From contig CASEKM010000067.1 of assembly GCA_949288405.1 (NCBI GenBank), positions 1 through 7,814 on the forward strand: DNA of 7,814 bases. Direction: 5' to 3'. The translations under genes were made by a program, and so were the position numbers. Within the stretch, counting starts at the first letter, position 1; each line of letters opens with the position of its first letter. Of this stretch, positions 1-6,002 are shown piece after piece. Below the pieces are notes generated by a model that was not told where the DNA came from, ran no database searches, and was given only the letters and a program-made list of their open reading frames with translations. Origin of the DNA: an uncultured bacterium. Lineage in GTDB: Bacteria > Bacillota > Clostridia > Oscillospirales > Oscillospiraceae.

Positions 1-164
1 CTCACCAGCAGCAGGGTCAGGTAGGGCAGCTGCCCAAAGGAGAAAAACACCAGACTGGCCAGGGTGAGCCAGGCGTTGCGCCAGGCCAGTCCGGGCAGCA
101 GCCGGTATCCCAGGTAGGTCACCGGCAGAAAGACGAATAGAAAAATGGGCGAACTAAATACCAT
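1..164 (-). CDS. MBOAT-family (AlgI/DltB-like) membrane O-acyltransferase, N-terminal fragment
   Basis: Only the first 54 residues lie in the window; the gene continues past the left edge. The protein begins MVFSSPIFLFVFLPV, followed by a YRLLP turn, a short basic loop (AWRNAWL) and a second hydrophobic stretch containing the LVFFSFGQLPYL segment. This MVFSS...FLP...RN...S..FF..G pattern is, from memory, the typical start of AlgI-like MBOAT proteins, which move acyl groups (often acetyl) across or onto envelope polysaccharides. Two membrane helices (about residues 5-23 and 31-53) are visible. The catalytic histidine region lies outside the window. The ATG at 164 is preceded by a GGAG at 170-167, with unusually short spacing, so translation may partly depend on the gene upstream. 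It lies 25 bases after the stop of the SLH/transglutaminase gene with no terminator or promoter between, so the two are probably co-transcribed. The substrate cannot be read from this fragment. Confidence 0.8.
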   Translation of the reverse strand, partial: MVFSSPIFLFVFLPVTYLGYRLLPGLAWRNAWLTLASLVFFSFGQLPYLTLLLV

Positions 165-189
165 ATCTCCGCAAGATCCTCAACTGCAC

Positions 190-1950
190 TCAGCGGACAT
201 AGGTAAAGCGGGCCTGGCTGGGGAGCATCTTGAACAGGTCATAGCCGCTGCGCCCGTAGTCGTGGAGATAGCGCCACTCCAGCTGGGGGTCGAACATATA
301 GGTCACCCCGTCCAGGCTGATCTCCACCCAGCCGTGGGGGCTGGCGCTGGCACCCAGACCGCCCACCACCGTGTAGGCGGGCAGGCCCAGCTCGCGGGCC
401 AGCAGGCAGAAGGTGGCGGAGAAGCTGTAGCAGTTGCCCCGGCCCAGGCGCAGGAACTCCTCGGCGTAGGAGGCCTCCCAGCCGGTCTGTCCCTTGGACA
501 CCAGGGGGCGCTTCAGATAGGAGAAGCCGTCCCGCACATAGTTATAGAGGGCCCGCAGCTTCTGGTCCCGGGTCATGGAGCTGTTGGTGTAGGTCTCCAC
601 GATGCTGTTGAGCTTCTGGTCCAGAGAGGCGGAGCCGGTGGTGTAGCGCCCCTGGGCGTCGTAGGTCAGGCCGTCCACCGTGGTGTCGTGGAGGAACATC
701 CCGTTCTGCACCCGGTAGAGGCGGCCGCCGATGCGGTGATAGCCGTCCGCCAGGGCGCTGCGCTCGGCGGTCACCTGGGTCCAGGTCTCCCGCCCGGCGC
801 CGTTGTCAAAGGTATGGGAGACGGTGGCCTCCAGGATCTCGTCGTGGGCCCAGTGGGAGTCGGGCACGTCGGGGAACAGGCGGACGTTGGGGTTGCTGTC
901 GATGACCGCCGTATCCGGCTGGCGGTTGAGCAGGTTGTTGAACACCACCGTGGCCTGGGCCCGGGTGAGGGCGGCGTCCGGATGGAAGGTGCCGTCGGCA
1001 TAGCCGTTGAACAGCCCCTCGGCGGCGGTGGCGCCCACCGCCTCATAGAAGCGGCTGCCCACGGGCACATCGGGGAAGGTCTCCAGCTCTCCGGTGCCGG
1101 AGATGAAGTGGCTGAGCATCAGGGCCAGCTCCCCCCGGGAGATGGCCGCGTCCGGCCGGAAGGCGGAGCCCGCCTCACAGTCCAGGATGCCCATGCCGCC
1201 CAGAGATTCCACCGCCTCGGCGTACCACATGCCGGCGGCCACGTCCGAGTAGGACACCCGGGCGGCGGGCTCCTCGGCCAGCAGCCCGTAGAGGACCTGG
1301 GCCACCTCGGCCCGGGTCATGTACTGCTCCGGGTGGAACAGACCGTCGCTGGAGCCGTCCATGTACTTGCTGTGGTCCCAGGTGATGAGGGTGATGGACT
1401 TATAGGCGGTAAAGGTCTGGTCCCCCCAGATCTCCTCGGAGGCCGGGTCCACCACACGGCCGCTGCCGTTCACCCAGCCCTGGTAGCCCTCGGGCAGCTC
1501 CGGGACCTTGACGGGAGTCTCCCCCAGCTCCACCTTCTCCGTGGAGCTCACGCCGTCCACCCGGTAGGTGACCTGGCACTCCCCCGCCGCGTACACCGCG
1601 TACAGGACGGTATCCTCCCGCAGGTTGATGATCCCGCCGGGCAGGTAGTCGGGGGCGGAGGCGTCCATCTGCTCCGCCCAGCCCATAAAGCGCCAGGTCT
1701 CATGCCCCAGATCCACCGTCAGGTCCGCCGCGGGCAGGGTGACCCCCTCCCCGGGCTGGGCGTACAGGTCATCTGGAAGCAGCCCCTCGCCGCCGTTGGC
1801 CTCGAACCGGACCCGGACGCGCCCGTCCTCCAGCAGGAGGACGTCGCTCTGGGAATTTTGGGAAAGCTCCGCCGCCTGGGCGGGGATGGTCCCGCAGCCG
1901 CACAGCAGCAGGGAAAGGGCCACAGCGGCCCATGCCCGTGCACGTCTCAT
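190..1950 (-). CDS. Secreted SLH-domain surface protein with InlB-type repeat and C-terminal transglutaminase-like domain
   Basis: This is a 586-residue exported protein. The start at 1950 is chosen because an AAGGAG lies about 10 bases upstream and the protein then begins with a classic signal peptide (MRRARAWAAVALSLLL). Cleavage may follow AQA (residue 26), although LCGC at 16-19 also resembles a lipobox. Residues 46-120 form a Listeria/Bacteroides (InlB B-type) repeat with FEANGG, FMGWAE and DTVLYAVYA; a weaker copy follows to about 182. SLH motifs, which bind pyruvylated secondary wall polymer, occupy about 197-224 (partial), 234-282 and 292-341 (NGYADGTFHPDAALTRAQ), with half a motif at 358-381 (FPDVPDSHWAHDEI). 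The C-terminal 460-586 region is transglutaminase-like: C507 in GRGNCYSF, H539 in SPHGWVEI and D554 in YMFDPQLEW make the expected Cys-His-Asp triad. It probably acts on wall or surface protein amide bonds, as protease or crosslinker; the substrate is unknown. Confidence 0.9.
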   Translation of the reverse strand: MRRARAWAAVALSLLLCGCGTIPAQAAELSQNSQSDVLLLEDGRVRVRFEANGGEGLLPDDLYAQPGEGVTLPAADLTVDLGHETWRFMGWAEQMDASAPDYLPGGIINLREDTVLYAVYAAGECQVTYRVDGVSSTEKVELGETPVKVPELPEGYQGWVNGSGRVVDPASEEIWGDQTFTAYKSITLITWDHSKYMDGSSDGLFHPEQYMTRAEVAQVLYGLLAEEPAARVSYSDVAAGMWYAEAVESLGGMGILDCEAGSAFRPDAAISRGELALMLSHFISGTGELETFPDVPVGSRFYEAVGATAAEGLFNGYADGTFHPDAALTRAQATVVFNNLLNRQPDTAVIDSNPNVRLFPDVPDSHWAHDEILEATVSHTFDNGAGRETWTQVTAERSALADGYHRIGGRLYRVQNGMFLHDTTVDGLTYDAQGRYTTGSASLDQKLNSIVETYTNSSMTRDQKLRALYNYVRDGFSYLKRPLVSKGQTGWEASYAEEFLRLGRGNCYSFSATFCLLARELGLPAYTVVGGLGASASPHGWVEISLDGVTYMFDPQLEWRYLHDYGRSGYDLFKMLPSQARFTYVR

Positions 1951-2004
1951 ACATTCCACTCTCCTTGCATCTTGATAACTCTCGCTTGGCTTGACACACA
2001 TCAC

Positions 2005-2044
2005 CTGCCGCCCCGCCCGGTCGAATCAGGCGGAAAGCTGGCAG
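2005..2044 (-). promoter_or_regulatory. Possible leader hairpin in the SLH-protein mRNA
   Basis: CTGCC at 2005-2009 pairs with GGCAG at 2040-2044, and CCGCC at 2013-2017 pairs with GGCGG at 2029-2033. This gives an interrupted hairpin just inside the predicted 5' end of the minus-strand transcript. No T tract follows, so it is not a simple terminator, and it matches no riboswitch I recognise. In such GC-rich DNA it may be chance. Confidence 0.3.
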
Positions 2045-2056
2045 TTCCTGAGACAA

Positions 2057-2084
2057 ATTATACTACCATTTGGAAAAAAGTCAA
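2057..2084 (-). promoter_or_regulatory. Sigma-A-type promoter for the SLH/transglutaminase gene
   Basis: Read on the minus strand, TTGACT (2084-2079) is followed after 16 bases by TATAAT (2062-2057). That is five of six and six of six consensus matches. A run of six T lies at the start of the spacer and the upstream flank is A/T-rich. Transcription would begin near 2050, about 100 bases before the chosen start codon, and may continue into the MBOAT gene. Confidence 0.75.
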
Positions 2085-2202
2085 TTTTATTTCCGTTCAG
2101 ATCCAGGCGGCCGGCGGCGGCGCGCTCCTGCTCTCCCAAGGGTTCGGGGCGTTCTTCTTTTTCCCTCCGGCGCCCGGAAAGCTGGAAAAAAGCCGTCAAA
2201 CC

Positions 2203-2231
2203 TTGCATCTTTCTACAAATCCTGCTACAAT
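2203..2231 (+). promoter_or_regulatory. Sigma-A-type promoter for the GH25 muramidase gene
   Basis: TTGCAT at 2203-2208 and TACAAT at 2226-2231 are separated by the ideal 17 bases. Transcription would begin near 2238, leaving a leader of about 75 bases. That leader contains a small TGGCC-TCCG-GGCCA hairpin (2277-2290) with a UNCG-class tetraloop, ending about 9 bases before the GGAGG ribosome binding site. Confidence 0.75.
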
Positions 2232-2313
2232 ACAGGAAACCGCCCCGCCCGTGCTCCGGGCCGGGCGCGGGGATCCTGGCCTCCGGGCCAACGGGTTTGG
2301 AGGCATTTCTGCA

Positions 2314-3219
2314 ATGACGACGGACGAATTGAAGGCCCCCCGTCCCAGAGGGGACGGGCCGGGCAGGCCCCGCCGCGCAGGCGCGCTGGGCGTGCTGGCC
2401 CTGATCATTTCCATTCTGGCGCTGGCGGTCTCCTGCGCGGTGCTGTACCTGGTGCTGTTCCGGGAACCGGAGCCGGAGTACCTCACCTACCGGGACCAGC
2501 AGCTGCTGGTGGTGGAGGGGCTGGACCAAAATGTCTATGACCCCCAGGCCTTCACGGTGGACAGCCGGGGCTGGGTCCAGTATGAGAAGGACGGACAGCG
2601 GGCCCTCCAGGGGGTCGACGTGTCCGTCTATCAGGGCGAGGTGGACTGGCAGGCGGTGGCCGCCTCCGGCATCGACTTTGCCATGATCCGGGTGGGCTAC
2701 CGGGGTTACTCCCAGGGGACCCTCCAGCTGGACGAGCGCTTCCAGGCCAATATGGAGGGGGCCCTGGCGGCGGGGCTGGACGTGGGGGTCTACTTCTTCT
2801 CCCAGGCCACCACTGTGGCCGAGGCGGAGGAGGAGGCCGACTTCGTGCTGGAACACATCCGCAGCTACCCCATCCGCTACCCCGTGGTCTTTGACTGGGA
2901 GTTCATCACCACCGGCGAGGCCCGCACCGCCGGCATGGACGGCCAGGGGATCACCCAGTGCGCCTCCGCCTTCTGCGAGCTGGTGTCGGTGGCCGGGTAC
3001 ACCCCCATGGTCTATTTCAACCAGGACATGGGCTATCTGGTCTACCAGCTCAAGGAGCTGGACTCCTCCCCCTTCTGGCTGGCGGAGTACGACAGCCGGC
3101 CCGACTTCTACTACGATTTCGACATGTGGCAGTACACCCACAGCGGCACCGTGCCGGGCATCCAGGGGAATGTGGACCTGAATCTGGCTTTCCGGGACCT
3201 CACCCGGCAGGCCCAATAA
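2314..3219 (+). CDS. Membrane-anchored GH25 muramidase (lysozyme)
   Basis: The product is 301 residues. The start at 2314 has a GGAGG at 2299-2303, ten bases upstream. Residues 1-23 are an Arg/Pro-rich cytoplasmic tail, and 24-50 form one hydrophobic helix (LGVLALIISILALAVSCAVL) with no obvious signal peptidase site, so a type II membrane anchor is likely, with the enzyme outside the cell. Residues 98-295 are a full glycoside hydrolase family 25 domain, which cuts the MurNAc-GlcNAc bond of peptidoglycan. Visible motifs are QGVDVSVYQG (D102), FAMIRVGYRG, DVGVYFFSQA, the catalytic FDWEF (D194, E196), FWLAEYD and the C-terminal MWQYTHSG...GNVDLN. All expected active-site acids are present, so it should be active. 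It has no wall-binding repeats; the membrane helix replaces them. It is transcribed divergently from the SLH/transglutaminase gene and is probably monocistronic, given the terminator just after it. A role in wall growth or remodelling is inferred. Confidence 0.93.
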   Translation: MTTDELKAPRPRGDGPGRPRRAGALGVLALIISILALAVSCAVLYLVLFREPEPEYLTYRDQQLLVVEGLDQNVYDPQAFTVDSRGWVQYEKDGQRALQGVDVSVYQGEVDWQAVAASGIDFAMIRVGYRGYSQGTLQLDERFQANMEGALAAGLDVGVYFFSQATTVAEAEEEADFVLEHIRSYPIRYPVVFDWEFITTGEARTAGMDGQGITQCASAFCELVSVAGYTPMVYFNQDMGYLVYQLKELDSSPFWLAEYDSRPDFYYDFDMWQYTHSGTVPGIQGNVDLNLAFRDLTRQAQ

Positions 3220-3228
3220 GCGCAGACA

Positions 3229-3268
3229 AACACACCCGCCGGCGAAGCCGGCGGGTGTGTTCCTTTCT
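3229..3268. terminator. Strong intrinsic terminator between convergent genes, possibly bidirectional
   Basis: A perfect 15-base-pair stem (3229-3243 with 3247-3261) closes on a GAA loop and is followed on the plus strand by the T-rich TTCCTTTCT. It begins ten bases after the muramidase stop. On the minus strand the stem is followed by TTTGTCTG, a weaker T tract, so it could also stop transcription of the convergent ATPase gene, whose stop codon is at 3297-3295. Confidence 0.85.
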
Positions 3269-3294
3269 GGCGCAAAGGCAGCGGGAGCTCTCTG

Positions 3295-4380
3295 TCAGGC
3301 CAGGGCCAAGATCTCCCGGGCCACGGCCTCTCCCATCTGCGTCCCCCTGTCAAAATCCACATAGGGGCGGTACAGCTCCTCCAGGCCGTCGTGCATGGCC
3401 TTGGCCTGGGCCAGGGAGTCCACCGCCTCCCCCACCAGCGCCGCGGACACCTTCAGGGCAAAGCGCAGCCGGGGGCGGCAGCGGCGGAGCAGCTCCTGGT
3501 CCGCCATGGTCTCCAGCCGCAGCCGGCGGTACGGCTTCCCCGGGAAGGGGCGCTCCGGGACAGAAGTGACAAAGGCCAGCCCCGCCTGTGGGACCAGCAG
3601 ATGGGCCAGCCGCTCCGGAGCCATGGGGTCGGGACAGGCCACCGCGTCATAACCCCCCAGCACCGCCCCGGCCAGCAGCCGGGAGAGCAGCGGGTGGGCC
3701 AGGCCGTACCGGTCGGACAGCTCGTAGACCCGGGTGCACTGGGCCAGCACTGTGTCCCACAGGGTGAGCACCCCCAGGTGGGTCACTCCGTCCAGAAAGC
3801 GCTGCTTCACCGCCCCCGCCTGCCCGGTCCCCAGGGGCTTCAGCTCCCGCCGCAGGATGCCCTTGGCCCGTTTGGACAGCTTCTCCTCCAGCTCCCGGGT
3901 GGCCAAGGCGGCCCGCACGTCGGTGAGGATCTCCTCCGCCGCCCCCAGGCAGCGGTAGGCCCGCCGGTAGTGCTCCTTGTAGCCGGTCATGGCCCCCAGG
4001 AGCTCCGCCCGCACCTCCTGCAGGCCGGCCCGGTCATAGCACACCCCCAGGTTCACGTACTGCTCCACCACCCCGGGGTACTTGGGCTCCACGATGTGGG
4101 GCGCGGTGCCGTCCACCAGGGCGGCCCCCAGCCGGGGCAGGACCACTCCGTCCAGGGAGGCCGGGTCCCCGGAGCAGAGGATGTACTCCACCGTCTCCCC
4201 CGCCCGGGCCAGCTGTTCGGCCACCCGGCCCATCAGGGTGGACTTGCCGCAGCCCGGCCCCCCCTTGAGGATATAGACGGCGCTGGCCGTCTCCGGGGGC
4301 AGCAGCTCCGAGTAGAGCGAATAAAATCCCTGGGGCGAGTTGGCCCCCAGAAAATAGCGGATCGCATAGGCGTCTGACAT
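3295..4380 (-). CDS. P-loop ATPase of the PRK06851-like family, with a degenerate second ATPase half
   Basis: The product is 361 residues. The start at 4380 (MSDAYAIRYF) has GGAGGGAG 6-13 bases upstream; a TTG at 4395 overlaps that site and is rejected. The opening RYFLGANSPQGFYSLY, the Walker A GGPGCGKS (residues 40-47), CSGDPASLDGVVLP (69-82) and DGTAPHIVEPKYPG (90-103) match what I remember of the clostridial/bacillar ATPases annotated as PRK06851, of unknown biological role. Residues 105-180 are helical and charged. The second half repeats the first: QRFLDGVTHLGVLTLW answers the opening, and VYELSDRYGLAHPLLSRLL (218-236) sits where VYILKGGPGCGKSTLMGRV stands in the first half, but without the glycines, lysine and serine needed to hold phosphate. 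ATP would therefore bind only in the N-terminal lobe. It is convergent with the muramidase and divergent from the zinc-ribbon gene, so it is probably transcribed alone. I see no clear promoter for it. Its function is not known to me. Confidence 0.82.
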   Translation of the reverse strand: MSDAYAIRYFLGANSPQGFYSLYSELLPPETASAVYILKGGPGCGKSTLMGRVAEQLARAGETVEYILCSGDPASLDGVVLPRLGAALVDGTAPHIVEPKYPGVVEQYVNLGVCYDRAGLQEVRAELLGAMTGYKEHYRRAYRCLGAAEEILTDVRAALATRELEEKLSKRAKGILRRELKPLGTGQAGAVKQRFLDGVTHLGVLTLWDTVLAQCTRVYELSDRYGLAHPLLSRLLAGAVLGGYDAVACPDPMAPERLAHLLVPQAGLAFVTSVPERPFPGKPYRRLRLETMADQELLRRCRPRLRFALKVSAALVGEAVDSLAQAKAMHDGLEELYRPYVDFDRGTQMGEAVAREILALA

Positions 4381-4426
4381 GAGATCTCCCTCCAATGGCT
4401 TGAACTCTGACCCAGACTATGCCCTT

Positions 4427-4447
4427 TGCCGAAAAAGAGTGCCGAAA
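4427..4447. repeat. Tandem TGCCGAAA direct repeat upstream of the zinc-ribbon promoter
   Basis: TGCCGAAA occurs at 4427-4434 and again at 4440-4447, a period of 13 bases, just upstream of the plus-strand -35 element and within the leader or promoter region of the divergent ATPase gene. Its position would suit a regulator acting on one or both genes. Only two copies exist and no regulator is visible nearby. Confidence 0.35.
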
Positions 4448-4454
4448 CCCGGAC

Positions 4455-4483
4455 TAGCCAACGGGACCGGTCTGCGCTATAAT
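4455..4483 (+). promoter_or_regulatory. Promoter for the zinc-ribbon/thioesterase operon
   Basis: A perfect TATAAT lies at 4478-4483, with TAGCCA (four of six matches to TTGACA) exactly 17 bases upstream at 4455-4460. Transcription would start near 4490. The weak -35 beside a perfect -10 is compatible with activator dependence. Confidence 0.65.
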
Positions 4484-4517
4484 GGTCTTTGCCGGGCGGA
4501 CCGCCCGGACTGAGACC
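4484..4517 (+). promoter_or_regulatory. Inverted repeat at the transcription start: candidate operator or leader hairpin
   Basis: The 17-base CCGGGCGGACCGCCCGG (4492-4508) is a perfect palindrome around one central A. GGTCT (4484-4488) and AGACC (4513-4517) add an outer arm. It begins just after the -10 element, so as DNA it could be an operator over the start site; as RNA it would put a stable hairpin near the 5' end of the transcript. No T run follows, so it is not a terminator. Confidence 0.5.
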
Positions 4518-4549
4518 GCTGTGAAACGTGTAATTTTGGAGGGACCCCA

Positions 4550-5185
4550 ATGACACAGGAAAAAACACGCTTTCTTGCCTATATCTGTCCCAAATGCCGC
4601 CAGTCGGTGATCGTGGAGAAGGACGTCTTCGCCCTGGCCGCCGCACCCGCCCGCATCCAGTGCCCCTGCGGCCAGTCGGAGCTGACGGTGGAATTTATGC
4701 CCCAGCGGGTGACCATGAGCGTCCCCTGTGTGGCCTGCGGCCGGGACCACCTGGTCTCCTGCCCCACCCACGCCTTTCTGCGGGAAAAGGCCCTGGCCTT
4801 CTCCTGCGCCGCCTCCGGGCTGGACTGCTGCTACGTGGGAGAGGAGGGGCCGGTGTACGCCGCCACCGCCCGGCTGGAGCGGGCAGTGGACAAGCTGGAG
4901 CACCCCGACCAGGCCGGCGGCGGGCCGGATCAGGAGGAGAAGCCCTTCCTGGACCCCCTCATCATGGAGGAGGTCCTCTCTGAGATCAAGGACATCGCCG
5001 CCCGGGGGGGCATCTCCTGCACCTGCGGCTCCCGGCGCTGGACCTTCCAGGTGAACTACAGCTCGGTGGACCTCCAGTGCCGGGACTGCGGGGCCGAAAT
5101 GCGCATCCCCGCCGCCACCGCCGACGACCTGGACGACATCTGCTGCAAGACCAAGCTGCTGCTGCGGGGAAAGGAGTCCCAATGA
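4550..5185 (+). CDS. Cysteine-rich multi-zinc-ribbon protein of unknown function
   Basis: The product is 211 residues and has no signal peptide or membrane helix, so it should be cytoplasmic. GGAGGG at 4538-4543 sets the start. Cysteines are arranged as probable zinc ribbons: C13-PK-C16 with C38-P-C40-G; C60-VA-C63-G with H67, C71 or C86; and, at the C-terminus, C157-T-C159-G with C177-RD-C180-G. Further pairs are C93-C94 and C198-C199. Residues 103-120 look helical, and an acidic, Gly/Pro linker (about 119-135) separates the N-terminal cluster from the last ribbon. From memory, similar proteins occur as conserved hypotheticals in Clostridia; I know of no assigned function. Such ribbons could bind nucleic acid or protein, or serve only structure. 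Its stop codon overlaps the start of the thioesterase (ATGA), so the two are translated from one mRNA and probably in similar amounts. Confidence 0.85.
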   Translation: MTQEKTRFLAYICPKCRQSVIVEKDVFALAAAPARIQCPCGQSELTVEFMPQRVTMSVPCVACGRDHLVSCPTHAFLREKALAFSCAASGLDCCYVGEEGPVYAATARLERAVDKLEHPDQAGGGPDQEEKPFLDPLIMEEVLSEIKDIAARGGISCTCGSRRWTFQVNYSSVDLQCRDCGAEMRIPAATADDLDDICCKTKLLLRGKESQ

Positions 5186-5925
5186 GCCTCTACTACGAAA
5201 TGACCCTGCCCATCGACTCCCGGGATGTGGACGGGAACGGCTTCTGCAAGGCCTCCTCCCTGCTGGGCCACATCCAGGAGGCCGCCGCCCAGGCCGCCGA
5301 GCGGGGCGGCTTCGGCCGGGATATGACCCTGAACGGCTACCGCGCCTTCTGGATGCTCACCCGGGTGTGGTACCGGCTCCGCCGCCCCCTGGGGTGGGAG
5401 GAGCCCCTCACCATCCGCACCTGGCACCGAGGGGACAAGGGGGCCACCATGTACCGGGACTACGACCTGTTCGTCCGGGGGGAGCAGGTGGGCGAGTGCG
5501 TCTCCGCCTGGGTGCTGGCCAGTCTGGACAGCCGCCAGCTCATCCGCCTGGGCACTGTCCGCGAGCTGGACGGCACCAGCGGCGGGGCGCTGTGCAAGGC
5601 CAAGAAGCTCTCCAAGCTCCGCCTGCCCCAGGACATGGCCCTGGCCGACCGGCGGAAGCTGCGCTACAGCGACACCGACCTGAACGGGCACGTGAACAAC
5701 ACCCGCTACGCCGACTTCGCCTGCGACGCTCTGGAGATGGAGAAGCTGGGGCCCCGCCGCTTTTTGTCGGAGATGCAGATCGGCTATCTGGCCGAGTGCC
5801 GCCCTGGGGAGGAGCTGCGCCTCCTCACCGGCCGGGAGGGAGACGTCTGCTTTGCCCAGGGAATGGACGAGAGCGGCAAATCCCGCTTTGAGGCCTCCCT
5901 GATTTTTGGTGAAGTGCTTCCTTGA
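5182..5925 (+). CDS. Acyl-ACP thioesterase, FatA/FatB type (tandem hotdog fold)
   Basis: The product is 247 residues, the usual size for bacterial members of this family. It would hydrolyse acyl-ACP to free fatty acid and ACP in the cytoplasm. The first hotdog covers about residues 1-130 (opening YYEMTLPIDSRDVDGNG, then GYRAFWMLTRVWYRL and IRTWHRGDKGATMYRDYDL) and the second about 150-247. The catalytic signature DLNGHVNNTRYADF gives D166, N168 and H170, and AECRPGEEL gives E205 and C206, matching the Asp/Asn/His and Glu-Cys positions of plant FatA/FatB. All key residues are present. The start is fixed by AAGGAG (5171-5176) and by the ATGA overlap with the zinc-ribbon gene. Chain-length preference cannot be read from the sequence. 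In a Firmicute it may tune membrane acyl composition or release a particular acid; the tie to a zinc-ribbon partner is unexplained. The last codon overlaps the -35 box of guaB. Confidence 0.92.
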   Translation: MSLYYEMTLPIDSRDVDGNGFCKASSLLGHIQEAAAQAAERGGFGRDMTLNGYRAFWMLTRVWYRLRRPLGWEEPLTIRTWHRGDKGATMYRDYDLFVRGEQVGECVSAWVLASLDSRQLIRLGTVRELDGTSGGALCKAKKLSKLRLPQDMALADRRKLRYSDTDLNGHVNNTRYADFACDALEMEKLGPRRFLSEMQIGYLAECRPGEELRLLTGREGDVCFAQGMDESGKSRFEASLIFGEVLP

Positions 5926-5951
5926 CAACCCTCCCGCCGGCGGGGTACAAT
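5922..5951 (+). promoter_or_regulatory. Sigma-A promoter of guaB, overlapping the thioesterase stop codon
   Basis: A perfect TTGACA (5922-5927) contains the thioesterase TGA stop (5923-5925). TACAAT follows at 5946-5951 after an 18-base spacer. Transcription would begin near 5958, leaving a leader of about 70 bases. The strong match suits a housekeeping gene such as guaB and gives it expression independent of the upstream operon. Confidence 0.8.
5933..5944. promoter_or_regulatory. Perfect palindrome inside the guaB promoter spacer: candidate operator
   Basis: CCCGCCGGCGGG is a perfect 12-base palindrome lying entirely between the -35 and -10 elements of the guaB promoter. A protein bound there would block RNA polymerase. 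It is followed by no T tract, so it is not an obvious terminator for the thioesterase operon. Chance is possible in such GC-rich DNA. Confidence 0.4.
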
Positions 5952-5983
5952 GAAATATCGAATACACATTTTGTGAAGACAGC

Positions 5984-6002
5984 CTCCGCGGCCCCCGCGG
6001 GG
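5984..6002 (+). promoter_or_regulatory. Hairpin in the guaB leader, upstream of the ribosome binding site
   Basis: CCGCGG (5986-5991) and CCGCGG (5995-6000) pair around a CCC loop; a C-G pair and a T-G wobble extend the stem to 5984-6002. The hairpin ends nine bases before the AAAGGAG (6011-6017). It could stabilise the mRNA 5' region or affect translation. It shows none of the conserved core of the guanine riboswitch. Confidence 0.4.

Larger units (their letters stand above)
1951..2313. other. Divergent intergenic region between the SLH/transglutaminase gene and the muramidase gene
   Basis: No convincing gene lies in these 363 bases. The region holds a minus-strand promoter (2057-2084) and a plus-strand promoter (2203-2231) about 140 bases apart, so each transcript has an untranslated leader of roughly 75-100 bases. 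The A/T-rich patches around the promoters contrast with the GC-rich coding DNA on both sides. The stretch at 2101-2180 is GC-rich and pyrimidine-rich and shows no feature I can name. One reading frame is open straight across the region from the antisense strand of the SLH gene into the muramidase; I attribute that to high GC and do not believe it is translated. Confidence 0.75.

Noticed and set aside
1951..2004. A longer N-terminus for the SLH protein starting at 2004.
   Set aside because: It would put 18 polar residues before the signal peptide and lacks the ribosome binding site that precedes 1950.
2026..3216. A 396-codon minus-strand open frame opposite the muramidase.
   Set aside because: The plus strand encodes a complete GH25 enzyme with all motifs; the minus translation has none.
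145..3219. A 1024-codon open frame on the plus strand covering the antisense of the SLH gene, the intergenic region and the muramidase.
   Set aside because: Only the last 301 codons, from 2314, look like protein. The rest is low-complexity antisense translation in GC-rich DNA and would run through the promoter region of the muramidase.
4381..4395. A TTG start five codons upstream for the ATPase gene.
   Set aside because: That TTG is part of the GGAGGGAG ribosome binding site that serves the ATG at 4380.
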